Assembly (NCBI RefSeq): GCF_007035645.1
Contig: NZ_AP019632.1
Coordinates: 2,480,001-2,544,000 of the forward strand
Origin: Enterobacter asburiae
GTDB taxonomy: Bacteria > Pseudomonadota > Gammaproteobacteria > Enterobacterales > Enterobacteriaceae
DNA: 64,000 nucleotides
Direction: 5' to 3'
Shown: in pieces, positions 50,513-59,343 of the stretch
Layout: each line of letters starts with the position of its first letter
How positions within the stretch are numbered: the stretch's first letter is position 1
Translations under genes and position numbers: made by a program
The notes under the pieces: model-generated
Databases searched by the model: none
The model's input: only the letters and a program-made list of their open reading frames with translations
What the model was told of the DNA's origin: nothing

Positions 50513-50923
50513 TTAGCTGGAGATATCAGCTCGATAATTGAGACTAACGGGAACGGTATAAGAGACAGATGTAGTGATCCCGCGGAAAACACCAGGCGTT
50601 TGATCTATCCAGCATGTAAAACCCCTGCCTTCAATCTCCTGCCCCTCGGGGAACAATTCAGCCACGCGGTCAGCCAGAGCAACGACGGAGGTACGGCCGG
50701 AGCCGGCTGGCGCCACGACATTAATCTGGTACACGCCTGAATAAGTCCGGCAGCGCAATCCGAGATCGATTGTTCGCGGCGTAACGGGCATATCGTGAAC
50801 GGCCAGGTACATCTCGTTAGCAGGAGGTGTGAACGGCACGTTCTCCCATGCAACCGAAATGCCCTCGGCATCGGCCCAGGCACCCAATCTGGCGGCCAGT
50901 GCAGATGCAATATCAGGAATCAC
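50513..50923 (-). CDS. Tail terminator / minor tail protein U-like
   Basis: A 136-residue protein similar in size to lambda gpU (131). MIPDIASALAARLGAWADAEG begins it, and the DUF4128-like core includes YLAVHDMPVTPRTIDLGLR and YSGVYQINVVAPAGSGRTS. It should cap the tail tube at the head end. Its end is followed by V, and its start overlaps the Z stop by four bases. Confidence 0.82.
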   Translation of the reverse strand: MIPDIASALAARLGAWADAEGISVAWENVPFTPPANEMYLAVHDMPVTPRTIDLGLRCRTYSGVYQINVVAPAGSGRTSVVALADRVAELFPEGQEIEGRGFTCWIDQTPGVFRGITTSVSYTVPVSLNYRADISS

Positions 50924-51504
50924 TTAGTCACCTCCCTGACAGCTTCCTCAAAGAAGCGTTGAAACTCAGCTGCAGTTATGCGGACCATACCGCCCGGAGC
51001 CTGTGTGGAATGCCCCATTTCAAGCGGGTAGGCATAGGGCACGTTGTTGCAGAAATAAATGGCCTTCATCCCGACTTTGAAGAGCGACAGCGTGTAATTC
51101 CCTGCGGCTTTTGTCAGATTTCCGGTTTTATCTACACGTCCCATTTCATCTGTGGTCGGTGCATCAAAAGACACCTGCCAGTTACCGCGAAAGCGTCCGC
51201 CCGTATACCCCGGCGGTGCTTTGATATCCATCCCATCAACCAGTCGAGCCTTCTTTTTAAGTCGTCCGGTTTTAGTCAGGTTGGCAGGGTCCGATTTTTG
51301 CGCTTCGTTATGGTCGTATACCGCCTGATTGTAAGAGGCTGCCGTCTGGTTGATGCCCCAGAGTTCGGGGTTGCCGACAGGTGACATCATCACCAGTTGA
51401 TTAAGGATCCGAATGCCGACAGCACGTACGACCGCTTCCTGATTCGCTTTGGCTTTGTCCACGAACGCGGTGATGGCAGCCGTGAACGCCTTATTATCGT
51501 CCAT
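50920..51504 (-). CDS. Minor tail protein Z-like (HK97 gp10 family)
   Basis: A 194-residue head-tail joining or tail completion protein, about the length of lambda gpZ (192). Features are ITAFVDKAKANQEAVVRAVG, MSPVGNPELWG, TGGRFRGNWQVSFDAP and PYAYPLEMGHSTQAPGGMVRIT, the last being the conserved C-terminal block of the HK97 gp10 fold. It overlaps U by four bases. Confidence 0.85.
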   Translation of the reverse strand: MDDNKAFTAAITAFVDKAKANQEAVVRAVGIRILNQLVMMSPVGNPELWGINQTAASYNQAVYDHNEAQKSDPANLTKTGRLKKKARLVDGMDIKAPPGYTGGRFRGNWQVSFDAPTTDEMGRVDKTGNLTKAAGNYTLSLFKVGMKAIYFCNNVPYAYPLEMGHSTQAPGGMVRITAAEFQRFFEEAVREVTK

Positions 51505-51505
51505 G

Positions 51506-51856
51506 TTATGCCCTCAACTGAGCTTTGTAGCAGAGCACCACAGCGCCCGGTTTCACGGGGTTTGGTTTAACTACGCGGTGGCTTACGCCGTCCACGTCGA
51601 TCAGATCGCCGGTTTTAATGTCCTTCTCAGCACTGAAGACAATCCGAACATCGCCGTTTTCAATGACGGTTCCGTCAATTTCACCTGGCGAGTAATCCGT
51701 CTTCACTCCTGTGGCGGTGAACTGGATATCATCGGAACGATGCTCTACACCACCGATGACGATTAACGTGCCCTTACGCGTGACGTTGTATGCAATGCCG
51801 TTCTGCTTGAGCATACGAGTCGTTGTCGTCTGCATTCGCTGATAGTTGATGGTCAT
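51506..51856 (-). CDS. Head-tail connector / head closure protein (116 aa)
   Basis: A 116-residue beta-rich protein. It contains GVEHRSDDIQFTATGVKTDY and GTVIENGDVRIVFSAEKDI, typical of head-tail joining proteins in N15-like phages (sometimes listed as ATP-binding only on weak grounds). It lies between the DnaT-like connector and Z, with one-base contact to the former. The exact role, closure or adaptor, is inferred from gene order. Confidence 0.72.
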   Translation of the reverse strand: MTINYQRMQTTTTRMLKQNGIAYNVTRKGTLIVIGGVEHRSDDIQFTATGVKTDYSPGEIDGTVIENGDVRIVFSAEKDIKTGDLIDVDGVSHRVVKPNPVKPGAVVLCYKAQLRA

Positions 51857-52338
51857 TACGCGCGCTCCGCGAAAGTATTGATTGCATATCCACGCCCACC
51901 AGCCAGGTCGCCGAGAATAGCCATTACCGCCGGGTAAGTTGGCGTAAACACCTCACCGTCGGCAACCGCATAAGTCATGGTTACGGCACCTTCGACACGT
52001 TCGGTTTTCACAGCGGCTTCGCGCACGCTGGAGAGTAAATCGCCGTCGATTGCCTCTACCGCCAGCATGCACTGCGCGGTTATAACCTGCCGTGGTACTT
52101 CATCCGGCGGGAAATCATGTTCATCCAGAACGACATTCACGCGTGGCCATGCCAGCGGCTGTCGAGGGGCTGCTTTGGAACCTACCCAATCAAGCCCTTC
52201 CAGGTAGTCCATCGCCTTAATCAGTAACGGTGCGAGATTTTCAGGCAGCTCAATCCCTCTCAGCGCGGCAAATGACGCCAGTTCATCTTCGCTGGCGTAA
52301 CTGTTAACGTCAGCGGCGGTGATATCATTATTAATCAT
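51856..52338 (-). CDS. DnaT-like head-tail connector protein
   Basis: A 160-residue helical protein. MINNDITAADVNSYASEDELASF begins it; LDWVGSKAAPRQPLAWPR and PRQVITAQCMLAVEA are typical of the DnaT-like/gp6-type adaptor family next to the capsid gene in siphophages. The start at 52338 is chosen to give this N-terminus; an ATG 11 codons further up overlaps the Ig-like frame region and is less typical. It is probably the first connector ring below the portal. Confidence 0.72.
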   Translation of the reverse strand: MINNDITAADVNSYASEDELASFAALRGIELPENLAPLLIKAMDYLEGLDWVGSKAAPRQPLAWPRVNVVLDEHDFPPDEVPRQVITAQCMLAVEAIDGDLLSSVREAAVKTERVEGAVTMTYAVADGEVFTPTYPAVMAILGDLAGGRGYAINTFAERA

Positions 52339-52374
52339 CTGAGCATCCGGTGAATGGGGCTTACGCCCCATCGA

Positions 52375-52665
52375 TTAGCCAGCTGCAGGTGCGGTGAAGG
52401 TGATTTCCTCACTCGATTTAGCAATACCATCAACAGTACCAGTGACTGTGAAAGTACCTGCCGTATCAGAGGTGAGTTTGACCGTCGCCCCACCAGCAGA
52501 GCCGGTTTGAGAACTGGCAGTGCTGAGCGTGCCGCCGGTTGAATTCCAGGCAACGGTTTTGCCGGAAACACCTGCGCCGTTTAGGGTGTACTTCAGGGAA
52601 ATGGTGACCGCATCGGTGCTGTCAGCGGTTGCGGAGGTTTTATCCGCTGACAGCGTTACTCCCCC
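52375..52665 (-). CDS. Ig-like domain extension of the capsid protein, reached by -1 frameshift
   Basis: In the -1 frame relative to the capsid gene there is an open stretch of about 95 codons encoding a bacterial Ig-like domain: GVTLSADKTSATADSTDAV, ISLKYTLNGAGVSGKTVAW, TGSAGGATVKLTSDTAGTFT and ITFTAPAAG. A TAA closes this frame just upstream (52683-52681) and there is no ATG, GTG or TTG in the frame before the domain, so it cannot be made alone. The frame becomes open only after the capsid's last codons, where a GGGGGAG run occurs. Ig-like domains fused to phage capsid or tail proteins by frameshift are known; the fusion here is my inference. Confidence 0.75.
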   Translation of the reverse strand, partial: GGVTLSADKTSATADSTDAVTISLKYTLNGAGVSGKTVAWNSTGGTLSTASSQTGSAGGATVKLTSDTAGTFTVTGTVDGIAKSSEEITFTAPAAG

Positions 52666-53609
52666 GCTGCGGATCCCAGTTTAATGAGCACGCCAGCCGT
52701 AGATTTGTTGCTGGTGAAGTGCTTCTTCCAGTTACCTGCAGTGCCGATTTTGGTCAGGTCCGGGTTATCACCTTTTGAGGTATCCCAGCTGTAACCCAGC
52801 AGGTCGACATTCACCACGCCTTCAGCACGGTACCCGATCGCCAGGTTTTCCTGATCGTTGATGTCGTAGGAACGGAACCCCGGCGCCTGCGACTCGGTGA
52901 CGGTGACCGCTCCGGCCACCAGCCCAAGAATCGCATCCGCGTCCATGGTATCGGTCACCAGCACAGGTTTACCCAGCGTGCCCGGCTGCCCGCCGTAAAC
53001 CACCACGCCAGCTTCTTCGTAGATTTTGTTGGCGATCGCCTCATCCACGATGTCGAAGTAAGTGGCGGAGTGCATAACGAAGAGCACAACACGGTTGAAC
53101 TTGTCGCCGTACTTACGCAGGCCGCGCGTCAGGGTCTTCTTACCATCTGTTTCGATATCGGCGGTAACCACCATGTCCGCGTTGGCGCCAATAGCTGCCG
53201 TCAGCGCCTTCAGGCCATATTTCACATAGCCTTCCAGCGTCGCGTCAGCCACATCAGTGCCGATCACTTCGGAAAACTCGTCTACAGAGCGGCCGCGGCG
53301 TTTGAACGCTTCTTCGGTTGTTTCGTATGGACCGTATTTCCACGGCGCTTTGACGGATACGGCTTCACCGGCGCCAATCTTCTTACCCGTCACTTTTTCG
53401 GTGGAGTTAACGTCACGCGATTCGATAGAACCGCCCACTTTGTAGAAGGCTCGCTTGCGGAAATCGCCTTCAATCAGCTCGTTATCCAGCAGGATCGCAC
53501 CGTTGGAGGACGCGTTGAAAATAGCCAGGTTGTCCTGGCGGCGCTCAAGGAAAGCGGTCTGCGCCAGGTCGTCATAAATGATCAGGTCACTATTAACAGT
53601 GGTAGACAT
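52656..53609 (-). CDS. Major capsid protein
   Basis: A 317-residue HK97-fold-like coat protein (MSTTVNSDLIIYDDLAQTAFLERRQ). The middle has VVLFVMHSATYFDIVDEAIANKIYEEAG and GGQPGTLGKPVLVTDTMDAD, typical of the N15/phage major capsid family; GKKIGAGEAVSVKAPWKYGPYETTEEAF marks the E-loop side. It follows the scaffold gene. Its stop is preceded by a G run that probably allows -1 slip into the Ig-like extension. Confidence 0.87.
   Translation of the reverse strand: MSTTVNSDLIIYDDLAQTAFLERRQDNLAIFNASSNGAILLDNELIEGDFRKRAFYKVGGSIESRDVNSTEKVTGKKIGAGEAVSVKAPWKYGPYETTEEAFKRRGRSVDEFSEVIGTDVADATLEGYVKYGLKALTAAIGANADMVVTADIETDGKKTLTRGLRKYGDKFNRVVLFVMHSATYFDIVDEAIANKIYEEAGVVVYGGQPGTLGKPVLVTDTMDADAILGLVAGAVTVTESQAPGFRSYDINDQENLAIGYRAEGVVNVDLLGYSWDTSKGDNPDLTKIGTAGNWKKHFTSNKSTAGVLIKLGSAAGE
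52659..52665 (-). promoter_or_regulatory. Candidate slippery site GGGGGAG at the capsid stop
   Basis: The capsid ends GCG GGG GAG TAA. Slipping back one base at G GGG GAG keeps GGG in the P site and gives GGA in the A site, joining the capsid to the Ig-like frame. The A-site match is imperfect, so efficiency could be low. Confidence 0.6.
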
Positions 53610-53620
53610 GGGTTAATCCC

Positions 53621-54391
53621 TTATTTCGGAAGTTTGAGGAAGGCCTGCTGGCCATGCTTGCGGATGTAGTCCGCTTTGTCGCTGGCGCTCATTTCGGAAC
53701 GTTTCAGGCTGCCACCACCGTTTGGTTTGTGTCCGCCCGCGCCGGTGCCTTCCGCGCGTGGGAACAGATGCGGAGCCGTCTCCTTAAGAGACTCCGCCCA
53801 CTCAAGCGGGCTTAGTGGGGTTTTGCCGTCTTTACCGAACAGAACATCGCCATTTGCATCAACTGCTACGGCCTCGCCTTCGTCGTTGAGCTGGAATGTG
53901 CCTTTGGCACGCAGAATCAGATCGTCGGATGCTTCCGGCAGCGCGCCAGCTTTTGAGGCTGCTGCACGGATTGCATCGCCCAGGACTCGATCCCGGAATT
54001 TGTTGGAGAACGCTTCGGCTTTGTCGGCGCGTTCATTTGCGGCTTTAATCTGCTTATCAACGTCAGCACGCAGACGCTCGGTGCGCTTATCGAGCACCTC
54101 ATCGATTTTCCCGGCGGCAATCAGCTTTGCCTCTTCGTCGTCGGAAAAACGCTGCAGGATCCCGCGCACTGCATCAGGGTCGATACCATCGAAGCGAGAC
54201 AGGTTTTCTTTTTGCTGCTTGATGGTCCCCAGCAGCTCAGAGTTTTTTGATTTTAGGCCAGTGACTTCGCTGGTCACGCGCTCATCAATCAGCTTCTGGA
54301 TTTCTGGGGTGATTTCGATACCACCGCCACTGCTGCCCTCACCGCCGCTTTCAGGTGCGTAAAATTTCAGAAGCATGTTTCGAATTAACAT
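53621..54391 (-). CDS. Capsid scaffolding protein
   Basis: A 256-residue, highly charged helical protein. Residues 25-150 are coiled-coil-like (EIQKLIDERVTSEVTGLKSKNSELL, RADVDKQIKAANERADKAEAF). The C-terminus is basic and short of hydrophobics (KRSEMSASDKADYIRKHG), the type that binds capsid. Its position just before the capsid gene agrees. The ATG at 54391 has AAGGGG before it; a second ATG five codons in is possible. Confidence 0.82.
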   Translation of the reverse strand: MLIRNMLLKFYAPESGGEGSSGGGIEITPEIQKLIDERVTSEVTGLKSKNSELLGTIKQQKENLSRFDGIDPDAVRGILQRFSDDEEAKLIAAGKIDEVLDKRTERLRADVDKQIKAANERADKAEAFSNKFRDRVLGDAIRAAASKAGALPEASDDLILRAKGTFQLNDEGEAVAVDANGDVLFGKDGKTPLSPLEWAESLKETAPHLFPRAEGTGAGGHKPNGGGSLKRSEMSASDKADYIRKHGQQAFLKLPK

Positions 54392-54425
54392 AATTTCCCC
54401 TTGGGATTTTGCCGGGCCTCGCCCA

Positions 54426-54452
54426 TAAAAAAGCCCCGGCGGATGCCAGGGC
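54426..54452 (-). terminator. Intrinsic terminator between the MuF-like gene and scaffold
   Basis: On the minus strand a GC-rich imperfect stem (GCCCTGGC / GCCGGGGC) is followed by six T. Confidence 0.75.
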
Positions 54453-54471
54453 GTGATGTATGAAATGGTTG

Positions 54472-55569
54472 TTAGATATCAGTGCCTGAGAGCTGCTTCA
54501 GACGTTCGAGGCTTATCCATTCCCCTTTGTCAGTGAACATATCAGCCAGGTTGATTTCACCCGCACGGAACAGACGGCCACGCTCGGCACCCAGAACCCG
54601 ATCCTGGCGTAGTGCCGGCTGGCGCGCGAGCCATTCCAGATACGTGGTGTTACCTGGTACCTGCCCATCCATGCTGGCACGAGTGCCCTCGTCAATGTCG
54701 TCGATATCAATGCCGAGTTCGCGCCAGGACTTGAGAATTAGGGTTTCAGTAGAACGGCAGCAGAAATGAATCTTCCCGGGTCCCTGTAGGTAAGGCACCT
54801 TATGCCCGACCGGTTTGTTATCCAGGGTATAGCGCAGCAGGTCACGAATAACGCAGTCGTGGCTGGTTTTATTGTCCAACGTAGACAGCCACTGTTTGCC
54901 TTTCACGATATCGCTGTTGGCACTGGTGAAGCTGTTGCGTGCTGTGGCAGCCAGATGATTTACGACTGTTTTAGCGATGCTGGCGGCATTTGCCCTGCTC
55001 ATCTGCAGCGCGCCGTCGCGATAGTCTTTGTTGGCGTGGCCACGAACATTGCGGGCTATAGTTTCTACCGTGTCGCCGGCAAGATAACCCCGGCGGACGG
55101 CATTCACGATACGCGCCAGCCTGTCCGACTCCAGATTCTCCGCCCATTCACTCAACAGTCGACCCTGGAAGGGTTGCGCCATCGCCGCGGCATACACCAT
55201 GTCGGCTGTAATGCCCTGCAGCGGATATCGCGCTAGCACCTGAGATGGAAGAAGGGAACCGAACAGGCTCAGCTGATAACTGGCTTCGTTCTTTGCCAGC
55301 GCCACCAGCTCATTCTCGAGCCCTGCCTGCATGGACGCTACGGCTTGATGGTTAAGCTCGCGCACGCTGCCCAGTAAACTCTGCAGACGATTAACGGTGA
55401 AGCTCTCCGGAGGCAATCTGTCCAGCGCATCCAGCAGGCGTGCTGACAGTTCTGCGTCCGTCTCGTTGAGCAACTTCACCATCCGGTTTGCCACTCCAGT
55501 GGCGTAGCGGCTTAACCAAACGGAATGTGCGATAGATTCATCACGCAGGCTTTCGTTAATGGTGGGCAT
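54472..55569 (-). CDS. Minor head protein (Mu F / SPP1 gp7-like head morphogenesis protein)
   Basis: A 365-residue protein of the phage Mu F family. The core block in the C-terminal half shows RANAASIAKTVVNHLAATARNSF, GKQWLSTLDNKTSHDCVIRDLL and YLQGPGKIHFCCRSTETL, with paired cysteines and histidine. The N-terminal part is helical. It lies directly downstream of the portal and is packaged in the head; in some phages it is ejected with DNA. Confidence 0.85.
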   Translation of the reverse strand: MPTINESLRDESIAHSVWLSRYATGVANRMVKLLNETDAELSARLLDALDRLPPESFTVNRLQSLLGSVRELNHQAVASMQAGLENELVALAKNEASYQLSLFGSLLPSQVLARYPLQGITADMVYAAAMAQPFQGRLLSEWAENLESDRLARIVNAVRRGYLAGDTVETIARNVRGHANKDYRDGALQMSRANAASIAKTVVNHLAATARNSFTSANSDIVKGKQWLSTLDNKTSHDCVIRDLLRYTLDNKPVGHKVPYLQGPGKIHFCCRSTETLILKSWRELGIDIDDIDEGTRASMDGQVPGNTTYLEWLARQPALRQDRVLGAERGRLFRAGEINLADMFTDKGEWISLERLKQLSGTDI

Positions 55570-55570
55570 A

Positions 55571-56959
55571 TCAGCCTCCCGTCAACGTTGGTGCCTGATT
55601 GCGAAGCACATCAATAACCTCGTCCGGACTGTCCGCCGGGTCTATAAGGTCAAGCTTCTGCAGTGCGCGAATCATATCGCTATCGCGCAGCGCACCGGAC
55701 TGCCAGGCGTTGACGATTGCCGTCACCATGCCCGACTCAGCAACCTTCGCGATGAATTCCTGATTGATGGTGTAACTCGTCGTTTCGCCCTTAACGCCGA
55801 GGTATTTCGCACACCAGCCAAGCGCCAGCGTGTAGGCCTCGGAAACGTTTGAAACGCAGATACCGAGCACGGATGTGGAAGATGTTTGCTCACCACTCGC
55901 CTGGGTTGCTGTCTTCGCCGTGGCGTTCTGTTCAATCAATCGGGCGCCCAGTTGCACCATGTAATCGCGCTTACTGTCCATGGCCTCTTTAGCAAGCATG
56001 TTCGGCTGCGCCTGGGCATAACCAAACGAGCCTTCTTTGGGAAGCAAAAGCGGTGATCGGGAACCAATTTTCACGCCCTTCTTCTCGAGGTGATCGCGCC
56101 ATCCGGTGTCGAGCCCAGTCATGTACGGCTGCACCTGGCCACAGAACCACACGCTGTCTTCATAATCAGCACTGTTACGGTAATGCCCATGGTTTATCTC
56201 TACCAGCGCGGCCAGCGGTGAATCATCGATAGTTGGATCGTTGTTCTGGGCCCCGACGAATGTGAACGGGATTTCATCCCAGTAGTCCTTTCCTTTCGGC
56301 TTAGGGTGGTACTCACTGTCAACGGTGTAGGTTCCGCTTGCAGTGCCACCAGCCCGGCGCCATACCCGGCAGATGAACCGCCCTTCTTCCAGCGCCAGCT
56401 CGCGGTACTGGATTTCATCCTTGTAAGCGTAACCATCCGGCTCTTCTACGCATTCGCGCAGGACCACAAGCACCAGCTGATCGCGCCCGTTAATTCGCTT
56501 TGTTCGCCAATTAATGATGTTCTCTGCCGGGTAGCGGAGGATGATCGCCTCATCGGATTCTTCAGCGTAATCGACGTAAATGCCCTCTCGCGCAACCTCC
56601 AGCACGTTCTCAGCCACCAGCTGTGACTGCTGATAGATGCTTGTACCGGCCCCGTCAGCATTGTCCAACAGGTATTTCAGCTTTTCAGGACCGTTAAACG
56701 TGGGGTCCTTGCGATACGCCATCCCAAGCATGCCGATCTTCGTATTACCGGCAATCGCATAGAACACCGCGCGGCTCAGATAGTCCTCATTACGCTTACG
56801 GTTGCGCGTGGATTTATCAGTTGGGTCGAGATAAGGCAGGTACTTATTACCCGCAGCCTTTACGGCCTCAGCGCCTTTGCAAAAGTCCCTGTATTTCCGC
56901 CAGGCAGCAGAAGCCGCCCGGTGTTCTGGCCGAACCCAGGTGATGTCGTCGTTTGCCAT
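55571..56959 (-). CDS. Portal protein (DUF4055)
   Basis: A 462-residue portal of the DUF4055 family. It begins MANDDITWVRPEHRAASAAWRKY, and has YLPYLDPTDKSTRNRKRNEDYLSRAVFY, AEESDEAIILRYPAENIINWR and EDSVWFCGQVQPYMTGL. It forms the DNA entry ring. It directly precedes the Mu F-like gene and follows the terminase large subunit by one base. Confidence 0.87.
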   Translation of the reverse strand: MANDDITWVRPEHRAASAAWRKYRDFCKGAEAVKAAGNKYLPYLDPTDKSTRNRKRNEDYLSRAVFYAIAGNTKIGMLGMAYRKDPTFNGPEKLKYLLDNADGAGTSIYQQSQLVAENVLEVAREGIYVDYAEESDEAIILRYPAENIINWRTKRINGRDQLVLVVLRECVEEPDGYAYKDEIQYRELALEEGRFICRVWRRAGGTASGTYTVDSEYHPKPKGKDYWDEIPFTFVGAQNNDPTIDDSPLAALVEINHGHYRNSADYEDSVWFCGQVQPYMTGLDTGWRDHLEKKGVKIGSRSPLLLPKEGSFGYAQAQPNMLAKEAMDSKRDYMVQLGARLIEQNATAKTATQASGEQTSSTSVLGICVSNVSEAYTLALGWCAKYLGVKGETTSYTINQEFIAKVAESGMVTAIVNAWQSGALRDSDMIRALQKLDLIDPADSPDEVIDVLRNQAPTLTGG

Positions 56960-56960
56960 A

Positions 56961-58268
56961 TCAGAAAGTGGTGTCCATGGTGATTGAGTATGCCGGTTTC
57001 ACGATCGGGTAATCCTTCACGATGAAGTACCCACCAGCATCATTGGGGTGATCGTTATCAGCTGATTTGTCCGGTTCGCCATTAGGCGCCCAGATTTGCT
57101 GCTCGAGGCTCTCGGTGTAAACCGGGCAGTTCTGAACGTTCACCAGATAGCGGCGTTCTCCGTTGGCGTTGCAGAACATGGCGTTCATTGAGTTGATACG
57201 GTCCTTAACCGGCGGGTTGGCATCATCAACAATGACACTGAATCCTGCATCGTTGAGCTGAGCGATATCGGTCTTGCTGGCGTTCTGAGATTTGCGTGAA
57301 TCCCCTGATGCATCCGGATAGATGTAAATCTCCCGGTTTTTAACGTAGCGACCATCCTCGTAGCGCCAGAACTCTTCCTGAATGCGCTTAATCATCGCCG
57401 GCGTGTCATAGATCTTAACCAGCTCACGAACCGCACGCGGCAGGCCATTACGCTTAACGTGAACAATCGCGGCCATTTTTCCCACGTTGAAGTCCATACC
57501 AATGAACAGCGGATCCCCATCCTGAATCTCGTCAGAACAGTTATTTAGCTTACGGTTGAAGGTGTGGTAAATGGTCCCGCTGTTAAGGTTGGTGAACTTC
57601 CCGCGCAGATAGGCCTGAATCAGTTCGTCAGGGTAAGAGCTCAGCAGCGATGGGATGTAATCAGGCGGTAGATTCTTCGCATTGTCGAACGTGCTGGCCT
57701 GAATCAGTCCGTATAGAGCCGCAAGCTCTGGCTTTTCACGCACAGCCTTCACGAACTGCTGGTAGACGAATTTGAACCCCTCCGGCGTGGTCGTGACGTC
57801 AATACCGTTACGCAGCCCATCAACCTTGTAACGCATACGGGCGATGATTTTTCGCCAGGCCTGCTGCGCTTTAGCAGCCGCCATGACGTCCAGCTCATCA
57901 ACCATCGCGTTACCGATTTTGAAACCGACTATCGATCCGGGCTTCTCCATTGAACGGCAGATTGTGGTCCCGCGGTATCGTCGCCCCTCGTAGAAGTGAA
58001 CCTCTTTGTTCCCCTCATTGATTATGACGCTCAGCCCCCAGTCAAAGGCGACCTCTTCAATCGTCGGGTAGAAGATGTCACGGATCTGCGGGTACGTCGG
58101 CGCGAAATAACCCTGGTTGATTTTAGGATGCTCCCACATCCCCTTACAGATGCCGCCACAACCCACCCATGTTTTACCGGAACCGAACCCGGCAACGTAA
58201 GCCTTGAACTTGTGTTGCATTGCGAGGAAGCGCGCCTGAGGAATGTTAAGTGTCGGGCTGATCCCCAT
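56961..58268 (-). CDS. Terminase large subunit
   Basis: A 435-residue packaging motor. Walker A is AYVAGFGSGKTWVG near residue 30, Walker B NAMVDELDVM near residue 125, and the C-terminal nuclease domain has LFIGMDFNVGKMAAIVH (first Asp) and PDASGDSRK (second Asp), with HPNDAGGYFIVKDYP near the end. It hydrolyses ATP and cuts concatemeric DNA. Its start overlaps the small subunit by 23 bases. Confidence 0.93.
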   Translation of the reverse strand: MGISPTLNIPQARFLAMQHKFKAYVAGFGSGKTWVGCGGICKGMWEHPKINQGYFAPTYPQIRDIFYPTIEEVAFDWGLSVIINEGNKEVHFYEGRRYRGTTICRSMEKPGSIVGFKIGNAMVDELDVMAAAKAQQAWRKIIARMRYKVDGLRNGIDVTTTPEGFKFVYQQFVKAVREKPELAALYGLIQASTFDNAKNLPPDYIPSLLSSYPDELIQAYLRGKFTNLNSGTIYHTFNRKLNNCSDEIQDGDPLFIGMDFNVGKMAAIVHVKRNGLPRAVRELVKIYDTPAMIKRIQEEFWRYEDGRYVKNREIYIYPDASGDSRKSQNASKTDIAQLNDAGFSVIVDDANPPVKDRINSMNAMFCNANGERRYLVNVQNCPVYTESLEQQIWAPNGEPDKSADNDHPNDAGGYFIVKDYPIVKPAYSITMDTTF

Positions 58269-59232
58269 CGTCCGCCCTCGCGTCCACTACGTTGATATTG
58301 ATCTGCACTGGAGTTGGTTCATCGTTCTCACCATCACCCGCCAGCTCTTTACGGAGTTTCTCGACCTCAAGCTGCCGGCGCTCGATTTCAATCTGCTGCA
58401 GACGTTGTGCGAACTCGCTATCAGCAAGGCCAAGTCGTTTCATCACTGCTTCGAACATGCGCTCACGGCTGATTGCAGTTATCTCGACGCCATTCTTGCC
58501 AACCTTCACGCCGGAGTATGCGAGCCGGGAAACTGCGGGAAGTTTACGTGTATCAGGGAAGTAAGGCTGGCCAATGCCGTCACCATTGCAGCGTGGGCAT
58601 TCTGGATTTGGTTCTCGGTTGTGGTCGTAGCCGTAACCACCGGAATCTTCGGGTTCACGTCTGTCACGCTCAACAGCCTCGAGCCTTTTCTCTTCGAATT
58701 CAACTGCATCGCGCCACTGGTAGTGATGACCGAAGCCCCAGCAGTAACGACACGCGCCGCGACGATACTGCGAAAGCTGGTTTGCATCGAAGGTGGCGAG
58801 CTGCCACATCTGGGCCAAGACCTCATCGGCACTGCCAAGCGTGCGCACAATGGAGGCTTTCTGCTGCTGCACAATGGCCTGCGCAACGTTAGGATTCGCT
58901 ATGAGCTGACGACCATAGTTTGGGTCACTATAACCAGCACGCGCAGCGGCGGCCGTGGCGTTATTGTCCTTCAGATATTCAGCAATAAAGCGCTTTACCT
59001 TCGCACTTAGCTTTATGTCCACCAGCTCTTCTGCGCTTTTATCTTTCTGCGCAGTGCGCACTATCTTTCGCGGGTAAATTTTTGTATTTTGCGCAGCAGT
59101 TTTCTTGATATAGCGGCGAGCAGTTACATAATTAAGATTATGCGCCTCGCACCATTCCTTAGGGGATATGCCAGTAGCAGCGTGATCAGACAGGAACCGC
59201 TTCTGCAGCTCGCCCCAGTCCGGCTTAGCCAT
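58246..59232 (-). CDS. Terminase small subunit (long form with zinc ribbon)
   Basis: A 328-residue small subunit, longer than most. An N-terminal HTH (GISPKEWCEAHNLNYVTARRYIKK) and a terminase-2 type core (FIAEYLKDNNATAAAARAGYSDPNYGRQ) are followed by a zinc-ribbon-like part (CRYCWGFGHHYQWRD and CPRCNGDGIGQPY) and a coiled C-terminus (RRQLEVEKLRKELAGDG). It recognises the packaging site, which should be nearby, upstream of this gene. Confidence 0.87.
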   Translation of the reverse strand: MAKPDWGELQKRFLSDHAATGISPKEWCEAHNLNYVTARRYIKKTAAQNTKIYPRKIVRTAQKDKSAEELVDIKLSAKVKRFIAEYLKDNNATAAAARAGYSDPNYGRQLIANPNVAQAIVQQQKASIVRTLGSADEVLAQMWQLATFDANQLSQYRRGACRYCWGFGHHYQWRDAVEFEEKRLEAVERDRREPEDSGGYGYDHNREPNPECPRCNGDGIGQPYFPDTRKLPAVSRLAYSGVKVGKNGVEITAISRERMFEAVMKRLGLADSEFAQRLQQIEIERRQLEVEKLRKELAGDGENDEPTPVQININVVDARADDGDQPDT

Positions 59233-59343
59233 TGTTACCTCTAAACTGAATGAACTTTAGACGTCACTCACAGCTTCAGTATTTGAAGCAATGAAGTATT
59301 TTTCTCAAAGAAATCTTGAAATGAGGATTTAAGTTTATGAAAT

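Noticed and set aside
53676..54362. 228-codon plus-strand frame opposite the scaffold gene
   Set aside because: Ser/Arg/Pro-rich shadow frame in antisense to scaffold.
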